DNA of 64,000 nt from PNON01 sp964387025 (GTDB lineage Bacteria; Chloroflexota; Anaerolineae; Anaerolineales; Anaerolineaceae): contig CAYLUZ010000001.1 in NCBI GenBank assembly GCA_964387025.1, forward strand, positions 496,001-560,000, written 5' to 3'. Numbering within the stretch: position 1 is the first letter of the stretch; every line of letters starts with the position of its first letter. This document shows positions 53,922 to 60,702 of this stretch, one piece after another. The position numbers were made by a program, and so were the translations under genes. A model generated the notes under the pieces. That model was not told where the DNA came from. It searched no databases and saw only the letters and a program-made list of their open reading frames with translations.

Positions 53922-56561
53922 TTATCTGATCAAGATCGCATCCAACACGATCGTTGTACCTGACATATGGCGGAGAGTCAGAATATGGTCGCCTGGAGGA
54001 AATTCTCCACTTACCCAGGTTTGACCACGGATTTCGGATGCAGCATATTCATTCAATGTACCAATGGATACATTATTCACCAGGATCTCTATTACTCCGA
54101 AGGTGACGGCTCTTCTGAAGAAAAGAGAAAAGCCGGTTCCATTAAATAGAATTGAGGCAGTATTATTTATTTTCTGGGAATAATGCTCAGTGTCCATATA
54201 CAAACCAGCTAATGAATGCCCGAGCCAACCATTGTAATTGATCACTGGATTTGAATCATCATATTTGCCGGCAGTTGAGGGTTCAGGGGTTACGGTAGGT
54301 GTGGGGGTAATACTGGGAGTAAACGTCTCAGTTGGAGTCAGAGTCGAAGAAGGTGTGTAGGTATATGTAGGTGTGAAAGTCTCAGATGGCGTTGGGGTTT
54401 GTGTTGGAATACCCGAGATCGTCACAGCATCCAATGATACATACGTGCCTGTAGAATGAGTTAGAACTACTGTGTGTAACCCAGGACTAAGTGCCGGACT
54501 GTTCCAAATAATTCCTTTGTATTCAGCACCGGATTGTTGATTAATGCTGTAATTTTGGCCATCAATATTGACAGTTAAGATACCAAAGGTCTTATAAGTC
54601 CGAAATTGCATCGATAACAATTCTCCGCTGAAGTTGAACATCACCTGGTCACCAATTTTCGGTGAATAATGTTCAGTGCCAGCATACATACCGGAGACAG
54701 GATGTGATAACCAGCCGAAATAGTGCAAGCTAGAATTCATATCGTCGACAATTCCCAATCCTAAATTTGCCGGGGTAGGCGTAGCAGTTGGTGTTTTGGT
54801 GATAGTAGGCGTATTCGTGGGCAATGATGTGGAACTGGGTGTGAAAGTATTGGTTGGTGGACGAGTACTTGTGGAGGTTTTAGTCGACGAAGGAATTGGT
54901 GTACTGGATGCTGTAGGAGTGGCTGTAGCTGGCCCATTGACACGAATTGCATCCAACACAGTATAGGTGCCTGAACCATGGGTTAGTTCGAGGATATGAA
55001 TTCCTGGAGTAAGGATATCACTTTCCCAATATTGGCCACGGATCTCTCGGGATTCAAATTGATCGATATCAGCGACTGAGACACCGTCGATCTTAACATT
55101 AAGCATCCCAAACGTTGCATATTTGCGGAAGTAAATAGTAACGCCAGTTCCATTGAACGATGAATAAACTGTACCACCTATCTTTTTCGAATAGTGTTCT
55201 GTGTTGTTCTGCATCCCTTTTACAGTTTGTTGGACCCATCCTGAATATTGAAGACGGTAATCGGCGTCATCCACCAAGCCGGGATTGATCACTACCGGGA
55301 CCGATGTCACTGTCGATGTATAACTTGGTGTCGGGGTTTTTGTGTTAGTTGGTGTGCGGCTTGGAGTTATAGTCAGAGTGATCGTGGGTGTCTTACTGGG
55401 TGTGTATGTTCGCGAAGGTGTTAAGGTGAGGGTAGGGGTAGGAGTAGCAGTTGGAGGTCCATATACGGTAACAGCATCCAACACAGTATATGAATTTGAA
55501 AGGTGCTCAAGCATTACAGTGTGAATTCCAGATGCCAATAACGGGCTGGTCCACATTTGACCACGCTGCTCCACCGGGGCTGTTTGATTGATGGAAGCTG
55601 TCAGACCGCCATCAATATAAACATTCAAGGTTCCAAATGTCGGGTATTTTCGATAATATATACTCAACCCGGTGCCATTGAAGCGAAAATTGACTTTCCC
55701 GCCTAATTTATTGGAAAAATGCTCACTATTTGCTATCAAACCGGACACTTTATGATAATACCAGCCTTCGTATCCAAATTGTCCGCTCAAGTCATCCATC
55801 AATCCAGGATCCATAGGAGCAGGAATCTGGGTAGGGCTGAGTGTGTAACTTGGGATAGGCGTCTTTGAGGCTGTTGCTGTTACTGTTGCAGTGCGAGTGT
55901 TCGTGGCAGTAGGTGTTTTTGTGAGGGTAGGAGTAGGTGTAGGTGGACCATTGATTATGATCGCATCTAAATTAACATATAGTCCATCAATATGAGTAAA
56001 GGTGATGGAATGCGATCCAAGACTAAGCGGATCACTTGACCATGATTGATTGCGCATATCTGTTTCAGAAAATTGGTCAATATCAACCACATCAACACCA
56101 TCGATATTGATCCTGACATTTCCCATCGTTGAAAATCTACGGAAGAGAAAAGTCACACCGGTACCAAAAAAGCTGAGGACAGCAGTATTGCCCGATGTGG
56201 ATGAATAATGTTCACCATTCTGAAAAGTATCACTTAATGCGTGAAAGATCCAACCAGCATAATGAATCTGAAAATATTTGTCATCGTACGTGCCGGGGTC
56301 GACTGGTAAAGGTGTAATTGTTGCTGTTGGGGTGGATGTTGCAAACGGGTCCTGGGTGACTGTACTGGTTGGGGTTTCTGATGGTAGCACCGTAAGTGTA
56401 TCTGTAGGAGTTTCTGTGATCGTGGGTGTCGGTGTCTCGGTATCAATTCCCTGTGCGGAAACGTTAATTGGCTGCGGCAGAAAGAATGAAAAAACCAATG
56501 AAATTAATAAAGTCAGGCTAATAATCCTAAGTTGATTGCATGTTCGATAATTTGAGTTCAT
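53922..56561 (-). CDS. Secreted protein with five repeated beta-sandwich-like modules and Thr-Pro linkers
   Basis: 879 residues from ATG 56561 (an earlier in-frame ATG at 56591 lacks support). A signal peptide (IISLTLLISLVFSFFLP) is followed by five modules of about 120 residues. On the - strand they lie near 56306-55955, 55815-55455, 55285-54935, 54760-54410 and 54280-53925. Each has a DD..., a GW pair, a EHYS segment, an FNGTG-like turn, an IDG, and G.H......S.T.VLDA. Linkers are TPTPT-type. The module resembles carbohydrate-binding beta-sandwiches, so binding of glycans outside the cell is plausible. No catalytic domain or C-terminal anchor is visible. Confidence 0.8.
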   Translation of the reverse strand: MNSNYRTCNQLRIISLTLLISLVFSFFLPQPINVSAQGIDTETPTPTITETPTDTLTVLPSETPTSTVTQDPFATSTPTATITPLPVDPGTYDDKYFQIHYAGWIFHALSDTFQNGEHYSSTSGNTAVLSFFGTGVTFLFRRFSTMGNVRINIDGVDVVDIDQFSETDMRNQSWSSDPLSLGSHSITFTHIDGLYVNLDAIIINGPPTPTPTLTKTPTATNTRTATVTATASKTPIPSYTLSPTQIPAPMDPGLMDDLSGQFGYEGWYYHKVSGLIANSEHFSNKLGGKVNFRFNGTGLSIYYRKYPTFGTLNVYIDGGLTASINQTAPVEQRGQMWTSPLLASGIHTVMLEHLSNSYTVLDAVTVYGPPTATPTPTLTLTPSRTYTPSKTPTITLTITPSRTPTNTKTPTPSYTSTVTSVPVVINPGLVDDADYRLQYSGWVQQTVKGMQNNTEHYSKKIGGTVYSSFNGTGVTIYFRKYATFGMLNVKIDGVSVADIDQFESREIRGQYWESDILTPGIHILELTHGSGTYTVLDAIRVNGPATATPTASSTPIPSSTKTSTSTRPPTNTFTPSSTSLPTNTPTITKTPTATPTPANLGLGIVDDMNSSLHYFGWLSHPVSGMYAGTEHYSPKIGDQVMFNFSGELLSMQFRTYKTFGILTVNIDGQNYSINQQSGAEYKGIIWNSPALSPGLHTVVLTHSTGTYVSLDAVTISGIPTQTPTPSETFTPTYTYTPSSTLTPTETFTPSITPTPTVTPEPSTAGKYDDSNPVINYNGWLGHSLAGLYMDTEHYSQKINNTASILFNGTGFSLFFRRAVTFGVIEILVNNVSIGTLNEYAASEIRGQTWVSGEFPPGDHILTLRHMSGTTIVLDAILIR
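54281..56450 (-). repeat. Thr/Pro/Ser-rich linker repeats and tandem modules
   Basis: Five low-complexity stretches encoding Thr-Pro-Thr runs (near 56450-56310, 55950-55830, 55460-55300, 54930-54775 and 54410-54281) alternate with homologous modules at a spacing of roughly 480-530 nt. On the + strand they appear as GTGTAGGTGT-like runs. Such linkers are common in secreted Anaerolineae proteins, are prone to recombination and may be O-glycosylated. Confidence 0.8.
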
Positions 56562-56687
56562 AGGTCCACCCGAAAAGAGAATAACCACCATGAAAGGAGG
56601 GATGCTATTATTGTTATCGGATGAATATGGTTAATATTCAATGAGCAAAGATGAAATAGACGTAAAAAAAGTGTAAGAATTAAAGAG

Positions 56688-56715
56688 TAGAGCCGCTCCC
56701 GATGGGGCGGCTCTA
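56688..56715 (-). terminator. Terminator/attenuator-like hairpin in the leader of the secreted-protein gene
   Basis: A 12-bp stem (arms 56688-56699 and 56704-56715) with a CGAT loop, GC-rich in the middle. On the - strand it is followed by CTTTAATTCTT, a moderate U-tract. It lies 127 nt upstream of ATG 56561 and could end a short leader transcript or attenuate the downstream gene. Confidence 0.55.
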
Positions 56716-56718
56716 TCC

Positions 56719-56767
56719 GCGCTGTGGCAACCTGATCATTCGACAATCAGGAGGGATGCCACAGCGC
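56719..56767. repeat. Nested inverted repeat (11-bp outer, 6-bp inner stem)
   Basis: GCGCTGTGGCA (56719-56729) pairs with TGCCACAGCGC (56757-56767). Inside it, CCTGAT pairs with ATCAGG. On the - strand this overlaps the second half of the short leader ORF, so translation of that ORF would disrupt the hairpin. Confidence 0.7.
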
Positions 56768-56795
56768 TAGGTTGGGTACTACAACTATCGTTCAT
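56736..56795 (-). CDS. Possible 19-residue leader peptide
   Basis: ATG 56795 opens a 19-codon frame (begins MNDSCST, ends LLIVE) on the - strand. An in-frame ATG at 56804 would give 22 residues but overlaps the ribosome-binding site. Upstream, AAGGAGGTGA (56813-56804) is a full match to the anti-Shine-Dalgarno. The frame runs into the nested hairpin, and the terminator-like hairpin follows. No family is recognised. It could be a regulatory leader peptide for the secreted protein or a stand-alone micropeptide. Coding status rests on the ribosome-binding site only. Confidence 0.35.
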   Translation of the reverse strand: MNDSCSTQPSAVASLLIVE

Positions 56796-56844
56796 TTTGG
56801 GCATCACCTCCTTGTCGATGGGATGGTGAAGTAAATACACGATC

Positions 56845-56850
56845 ATTGTA
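56845..56850 (-). promoter_or_regulatory. Extended -10 promoter element of the leader
   Basis: On the - strand the sequence TGCTACAAT ends at 56845, an extended -10 (TGnTACAAT). A clear -35 was not found at the normal distance. Predicted start is near 56838, about 25 nt before the strong Shine-Dalgarno of the short ORF. Confidence 0.35.
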
Positions 56851-56978
56851 GCACTTATTTGTGAAAATAATATTAGTATTGATCAATATATTGATGGAAT
56901 GTATGAATCGACATTTATCAAATATGGTGTATAAATGACATAGGCATTAATATATATAAAAGTAAACTTCAATAAAAT

Positions 56979-57007
56979 TTGACGCATCGTTTTCAACAAG
57001 ATATAAT
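56979..57007 (+). promoter_or_regulatory. Near-consensus sigma-70 promoter of the DUF4388-GTPase pair
   Basis: TTGACG (56979-56984), a 17-bp spacer and TATAAT (57002-57007): 11 of 12 consensus positions. Predicted start near 57014, giving a leader of about 49 nt before ATG 57063. Confidence 0.8.
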
Positions 57008-57062
57008 TTAATCATTCAGGCGTAGAAACTTACGTAATTTTATTACTGTAAGAGGGCAATCG

Positions 57063-57878
57063 ATGGCGTTACAGGGGAATTTGCGTGATTTTTCGATTAC
57101 GCAATTACTCAATCTGATCAACCTGGCCTGCAAAACAGGTATGCTGGTGATCGAAGGACCTGTGGAAGTTGCACAGATCACTTTTCGAGACGGCAAACTT
57201 TCGTATGCTCAGATCGGTCAGGAAGAGAACAATCTGCCAGCGATATTATTCCTGACAAAAAAGATCACATCCCAACAATCAGCATCATTAAAAGTCCGTG
57301 CAGCACAAATGACAGACAAAGAACTTGGTTTGCTGTTGATCAATGCTGGATTTTTTAGCCAGGATGTCATCCTCTCCAGCCTGCAGCAATATTACCTGGA
57401 CCTGGTTAGAAGGGTGTTCACATGGGTGGAAGGATACTTTCACTTCGAAGCGGGGATGATGCCGCCAGATGGCAAGATCATGGTGCGGGTGGATCTCGAG
57501 AACCTGATCATAGAAGGATCGCGTCAGCTCAAGGAGATGGTATTACTCCAGGAGGAAATTCCCAGCCTGGACATGGCTTTGAAGTTCACCGCCCGACCGG
57601 GAGCAAATTTGCGCAATATCAACCTTAATGTGGAAGAGTGGCGGGTGGTATCTTTTATCAATCCCAAGAACTCGATCAAACAGATCGCCAGGACAACCAA
57701 AATGGATGATCTGCAGATAAGAAGGGTAGTTTACAGTCTGTTACAAGCAGGATTAATAGAGATCGTTCGTCCAGTAAGTGCCACGGCTTCATTAGGACGA
57801 AGTGTATTCCCAACTCAAAATCGCGAGGAGCAGAGGTCGCTTGTGAATCGTTTGATTAATAGAATAAGGTCACTTTAA
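57063..57878 (+). CDS. DUF4388 domain protein
   Basis: 271 residues. The first 110 (GNLRDFSITQLLNLINLACKTG, then VAQITFRDGKLSYAQ) are a DUF4388/PATAN-like domain. The middle and the C-terminal part (EEWRVVSFINPKNSIKQIA, LQIRRVVYSLLQAGLIEIV) look like a winged helix. DUF4388 proteins often accompany small Ras-like GTPases and response regulators in Chloroflexota and Deltaproteobacteria, where they probably form signalling or polarity modules. The next gene, 23 nt away, is such a GTPase. Likely co-transcribed from the 56979 promoter. Confidence 0.85.
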   Translation: MALQGNLRDFSITQLLNLINLACKTGMLVIEGPVEVAQITFRDGKLSYAQIGQEENNLPAILFLTKKITSQQSASLKVRAAQMTDKELGLLLINAGFFSQDVILSSLQQYYLDLVRRVFTWVEGYFHFEAGMMPPDGKIMVRVDLENLIIEGSRQLKEMVLLQEEIPSLDMALKFTARPGANLRNINLNVEEWRVVSFINPKNSIKQIARTTKMDDLQIRRVVYSLLQAGLIEIVRPVSATASLGRSVFPTQNREEQRSLVNRLINRIRSL

Positions 57879-57901
57879 TTTCGGTGTGAGGTCGATGTAT
57901 T

Positions 57902-58453
57902 ATGCAAACCGTTAAGATGGTTGTTACCGGTCCCTTCAATTCAGGCAAGACAGAACTGATAAGCTCTGTTAGCGAAATTGAAGTTGTCTCCACCGAAAAG
58001 AAAGTATCTCTGGAAAGCGAACAGATCAAAGAGACGACCACAGTGGCTATGGATTTTGGCAGGATCACCATTGATGAGGATCTTGTCCTTTACCTTTTTG
58101 GTACCCCTGGGCAAAAGCGGTTTGACTTCATGTGGGAAATATTATCTGAAGGAATGCTCGGGTTTATCGTTATGGTGGATAGCACACGGCCTGAGACATT
58201 CAGGGAAGCTCGAAGCATCCTTGAGACTTTCAGAGCATATGCTCCCACCCCGTATATTGTTGCAGCGAATAAACAGGATCGTCCTGATGCATGGGAAGTG
58301 GATGATATTAGGCATGCTTTACGGCTTGATCCTGGAGTAAAGTTGATGCCTTGTATTGCGATGGACAAAGAATCGGTAAAAACAGTTCTATTGGAACTTT
58401 TATACAGCATTTTAATGGAAATGGATAAAGAAGGAACGGGTAAGAATTCATAA
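57902..58453 (+). CDS. MglA/Rab-like small GTPase
   Basis: 183 residues. Walker A GPFNSGKT at 10-17, FGTPGQKRF (G3; the usual DxxG is changed) at 66-74 and ANKQD (G4) at 122-126. The ETTTVAMDFG stretch at 44-52 supplies the switch-I Thr. This is the bacterial MglA/SRPRB-like GTPase family that works with Roadblock or DUF4388 partners in cell-polarity or signalling circuits. G4 has NKQD in place of NKxD with standard Asp, so GTP specificity is expected. No effector is seen in the window. Confidence 0.85.
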   Translation: MQTVKMVVTGPFNSGKTELISSVSEIEVVSTEKKVSLESEQIKETTTVAMDFGRITIDEDLVLYLFGTPGQKRFDFMWEILSEGMLGFIVMVDSTRPETFREARSILETFRAYAPTPYIVAANKQDRPDAWEVDDIRHALRLDPGVKLMPCIAMDKESVKTVLLELLYSILMEMDKEGTGKNS

Positions 58454-58504
58454 ACACCAAATTCTTGTCCTTATCACCCTCCCGAAATCAAAATAATAAA
58501 ACCC

Positions 58505-58534
58505 TTGTCGAGCCTGAAGTTTTAAGGTTATAAT
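58505..58534 (+). promoter_or_regulatory. Promoter of tRNA-Gly
   Basis: TTGTCG (58505-58510) and a perfect TATAAT (58529-58534) are 18 bp apart. Predicted start near 58541, 9 nt before the mature tRNA 5' end. Confidence 0.7.
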
Positions 58535-58549
58535 TCCGAAAGCAAGTTA

Positions 58550-58621
58550 GCGGGTGTAACTCAATGGTAGAGTCCTTGCCTTCCAAGCAAGTTGTTGCGG
58601 GTCCGAGTCCCGTCGCCCGCT
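58550..58621 (+). tRNA. tRNA-Gly (anticodon TCC)
   Basis: A 72-nt cloverleaf. Acceptor 58550-58556 pairs with 58614-58620 (one G-U). D stem is 59-62 with 70-73, and the anticodon stem is 58575-58579 with 58587-58591 around CTTCCAA (anticodon TCC at 58582-58584). The 5-nt variable loop is 58592-58596 and the T stem 58597-58601 pairs with 58609-58613. Discriminator is U, as in bacterial tRNA-Gly. CCA is not encoded. Unusual: the T loop is TCCGAGT, with C where nearly all tRNAs have U55, and position 10 is A. A promoter and a terminator frame it. Confidence 0.93.
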
Positions 58622-58695
58622 CTAGAGCTGGAGAATTCCGGCTCTTTTTGTTTCGGGCACCATCGAGGTATTCATCCGAGTCCCGTCGCCCGCTC
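58602..58695 (+). repeat. 21-bp direct duplication of the tRNA-Gly 3' end
   Basis: The last T-arm/acceptor part of the tRNA (58602-58622) is repeated exactly at 58675-58695, 73 nt downstream. No integrase gene lies within reach, so it resembles an empty or decayed attachment site or a local duplication. Confidence 0.75.
58624..58649 (+). terminator. Rho-independent terminator of tRNA-Gly
   Basis: A 9-bp stem (58624-58632 with 58637-58645, one G-U) around GAAT and a T-run to 58649 begins 3 nt after the tRNA discriminator base. Confidence 0.85.
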
Positions 58696-58856
58696 AGCCC
58701 TCACCCTACCCTCTACCCTGCGGGCATGATATCCCAAAGGAGAGGGTTTTGATTTTGTTGCGGGCACCATCGAGGCATTCATCCGAGTGCCATTGTTTGG
58801 CATGCATCGCCTTCGCCTTCTCAATCCTCCCAAAGAAGAAGGTTTTGATCCTAAAG
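58654..58856 (+). repeat. Two degenerate copies of a ~100-bp unit
   Basis: Copy one is 58654-58760 and copy two is 58761-58856. Both begin CGGGCACCATCGAGG, continue with TTCATCCGAGT, and end with CCCAAAG-AGA-GGTTTTGAT. The middle differs. Each holds a small inverted repeat (ACCCTCT with AGAGGGT; CCTTCT with AGAAGG). The first copy includes the duplicated tRNA end. Confidence 0.65.
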
Positions 58857-58907
58857 AAAGTACTAATATTATTAATTGGAAAATGAAAAAAAACAGTACT
58901 TTTTTCC

Positions 58908-58935
58908 TTGATTTATTTTTCAGATAGTGTAAAAT
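58908..58935 (+). promoter_or_regulatory. Candidate promoter of an orphan short transcript
   Basis: TTGATT (58908-58913) and TAAAAT (58930-58935) are 16 bp apart. Predicted start is near 58942, just inside the palindrome at 58940-58967 and before a strong terminator. No protein gene lies between. Confidence 0.4.
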
Positions 58936-58939
58936 AATG

Positions 58940-58967
58940 TTGTAGATAAGAGCAATCTTATCTACAA
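58940..58967. repeat. Perfect 12-bp inverted repeat with GCAA loop
   Basis: TTGTAGATAAGA (58940-58951) pairs exactly with TCTTATCTACAA (58956-58967) around a GCAA tetraloop (GNRA type), 2 nt before the next hairpin. Confidence 0.8.
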
Positions 58968-58969
58968 CT

Positions 58970-59003
58970 CACATCCGATGCCCCCCTCATCGGGTGTGTT
59001 TTT
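58970..59003 (+). terminator. Rho-independent terminator
   Basis: An 11-bp stem (CACATCCGATG, 58970-58980, with 58988-58998; one G-U) closes a C-rich loop and is followed by five T. No gene directly upstream on the + strand uses it, other than the possible short RNA. Confidence 0.8.
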
Positions 59004-59083
59004 ATTATTTTCTGGTTTTAGAGTTGGTTCGCGAAAAGAACGCATAAAGATAAATACCCATTTTAATGGAGGATGAATAATGT

Positions 59084-59911
59084 TTATACTAATGCCTTCT
59101 TTACCGGAAATTGGATCTCTGTCACATAGCTGGCGTCATCCTGTCGAGCAAGACCTTCGCCTGTATAGATATAGATCTCCCTACCAGGACCACAGATCTG
59201 ATATTTATTCTCATCCAACCAACGAATCATCTTATGATAAGAATCTGAAAGGGTCTCGAATGAGCCATGATGCAGTAAACTGGCCATTTCTTTTACCGCT
59301 GGTAAGGTCTTCACTTCACATTTGCCAGTGAGCCTGAGATTGGAAGGTATAGGTTCGCAGACTTCCAGGTCATGATCAGTCTCTTTATACTCTTCATCAT
59401 GATCGATGGTAAAGCAAGGTCCTGTCGGTTTAATCCTAGCCTGTTGCAATGCAATTTCAAGCTCTTTCCATAATACTCCCTGGGCGGAGTAAGAGGGGAC
59501 TATTTCGCGATATGTGGCTACCTCAATCTCGGGAATTGACTTGATTACGATATCTAATGTAGACATATTTTTCTCCTGTTCAAATTGTCTCAGGTAGACT
59601 GTAAGATGCTTCACTTTTTCGCTTTCGATCTCAATCTGTTGCTCCAGATCCACCAGGTGTTGACGAAGGATACCGGTCATCTGTTCTGCTGGAAGACCGT
59701 CAGCCATGAGTTTTTTAATCTGATCCAACGAGATACCAAGGTCCTTTAATGCCAAGATGCGATTTAGCTGAAGTAACTGAGGGGCTGAATAATATCGGTA
59801 ACTGGTGAATGGATCAATATGTGCCGGTTTTAGAAGACCGAAGTCACTGTAATAGCGAAGAGTCTTAACAGATACTTGACTGAGTTTGGAAAAATCTCCT
59901 ATTTTGATCAT
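59084..59911 (-). CDS. MerR-family regulator with GyrI-like effector domain (BmrR type)
   Basis: 275 residues: MerR winged helix (KIGDFSKLSQVSVKTLRYY at 3-21; FTSYRYYS), a dimerisation helix (about 80-115), then a GyrI-like small-molecule-binding domain (IPEIEVATYREIVPSY onward). AAGGA lies 5 nt before ATG 59911. Upstream is a MerR-type promoter with a 19-bp dyad spacer, so self-activation on ligand binding is likely. No efflux gene is adjacent. Other targets, if any, are outside this segment. Confidence 0.88.
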   Translation of the reverse strand: MIKIGDFSKLSQVSVKTLRYYSDFGLLKPAHIDPFTSYRYYSAPQLLQLNRILALKDLGISLDQIKKLMADGLPAEQMTGILRQHLVDLEQQIEIESEKVKHLTVYLRQFEQEKNMSTLDIVIKSIPEIEVATYREIVPSYSAQGVLWKELEIALQQARIKPTGPCFTIDHDEEYKETDHDLEVCEPIPSNLRLTGKCEVKTLPAVKEMASLLHHGSFETLSDSYHKMIRWLDENKYQICGPGREIYIYTGEGLARQDDASYVTEIQFPVKKALV

Positions 59912-59921
59912 AGAATCCTTC

Positions 59922-59935
59922 TGAAAGCGCTTTCA
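59922..59935. promoter_or_regulatory. 14-bp palindrome resembling a LacI/CcpA-type operator
   Basis: TGAAAGCGCTTTCA is a perfect palindrome with the central CG of LacI-family operators, and it fits the cre consensus of CcpA. It covers the predicted transcription start of the merR gene. Confidence 0.6.
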
Positions 59936-59941
59936 ATTTTT

Positions 59942-59972
59942 ATCTTACTCCCTCCAGTAACTGGAGAGTCAA
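59942..59972 (-). promoter_or_regulatory. MerR-type promoter with 19-bp dyad spacer
   Basis: On the - strand TTGACT (59972-59967) and TAAGAT (59947-59942) are 19 bp apart. The spacer contains the dyad CTCCAGTTACTGGAG. Over-long spacers with central dyads are the hallmark of promoters activated by MerR-family proteins through DNA distortion. Confidence 0.75.
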
Positions 59973-60130
59973 GAGGCAATTTATGTAATTGTTTATCGAG
60001 TTGAGAAGAAGTAATTTGTTGGGAGGTTTCGAGGTCTTATAAGACGCAAACAAATCCCAACCTTATTCCTACACTTAACTATTTAATTTACTCAGAAACA
60101 GGACAAGATAACCTTTAAGAAGAGCACAGA

Positions 60131-60520
60131 TCATTTCTTCATACCTATGATTGCGGGCAAGGCATCATAAAACTTATAGATCGACTCGTTTTCACCCAGT
60201 TGCAATTGTTTTAATACTTTGGCGAAGGGATAAATACCAGTTTTTGGATTGATGCGCACCAACAAGGAAGCATTGTGAGGATCGCTGGCGTTATCTATAT
60301 GCCATTCTCCGCCATAACCATGAATAAGACACTGCCCGAAGTATGCTCCGATCTGTGCAGCCAGTATTTCGAGTTCTTCGATGGGAATACGGGTGCGGTA
60401 GACTTCGATCCATGCATCAGCCCATTCCAGTGACTCAGCACTATAATCCAGGTCTTTCCCCATATCCAACTGGACCCTTGCGATGAATTGTCGGGAAAGT
60501 TCGATGAGTTCCTCTTCCAT
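60131..60520 (-). CDS. Hypothetical protein, 129 residues
   Basis: A soluble, acidic protein (starts MEEELIELSRQFIARV) with an aromatic-rich middle (GQCLIHGYGGEWHID) and INPKTGIYPFAKV. I do not recognise the family. The pattern resembles small bacterial DUF3806-like proteins, but this is weak. No strong ribosome-binding site is visible before ATG 60520. It is separated from the MerR gene by 219 nt, which contain the regulator's promoter, and lies 182 nt downstream of the next - strand gene. Confidence 0.6.
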   Translation of the reverse strand: MEEELIELSRQFIARVQLDMGKDLDYSAESLEWADAWIEVYRTRIPIEELEILAAQIGAYFGQCLIHGYGGEWHIDNASDPHNASLLVRINPKTGIYPFAKVLKQLQLGENESIYKFYDALPAIIGMKK

Positions 60521-60702
60521 GTGAACAATTATAGCAAAGAAGAGATCAGAAAATTGTGAATGGAAGGAAAAAAGAACAGAAAATCAGCAATTGGCTGGAT
60601 AAGCTTACTCACATAGAAGGGAGGAAGGGATTTTGGAATTCCACGAGGAAATTTTACGACTATCTAACCGATAATCAAATTTTTCTATATGTATGAGCGG
60701 GA

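Larger units (their letters stand above)
56562..57062. other. 501-bp intergenic region with structured leader and divergent promoters
   Basis: Between the secreted-protein gene (-) and the DUF4388 gene (+) lie, in order of coordinate, a 12-bp hairpin (56688-56715), a larger nested hairpin (56719-56767), a short possible ORF (56736-56795, -), an exceptional Shine-Dalgarno sequence, a - strand -10 element (56845-56850) and a near-perfect + strand promoter (56979-57007). The segment from about 56850 to 56978 is AT-rich and holds no gene I can support. Confidence 0.7.
58622..59083. other. Intergenic region after tRNA-Gly, no protein gene
   Basis: This 462-bp stretch contains the tRNA terminator (58624-58649), the duplicated tRNA end (58675-58695), two degenerate copies of a roughly 100-bp unit (58654-58856), an AT-rich promoter-like segment and two consecutive hairpins (58940-58998). 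No reading frame here shows support as a gene. Confidence 0.75.

Noticed and set aside
54281..56450. CRISPR array or tandem DNA repeat
   Set aside because: The repeated GTGTAGG-like runs are Thr-Pro linker codons inside a long open frame, and repeat length and spacing are irregular.
56803..56813. 16S rRNA 3' end (ATCACCTCCTT on the + strand)
   Set aside because: Only 11 bases match and no rRNA sequence precedes it; read on the - strand it is a strong Shine-Dalgarno.
58622..58900. Integrated mobile element after tRNA-Gly
   Set aside because: Only a short duplication of the tRNA end is present; no integrase, transposase or other mobile gene lies between or near the copies.
60521..60702. Short ORF of 18 codons between two - strand genes
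   Set aside because: No ribosome-binding site of note, highly charged low-complexity translation and no neighbour support.
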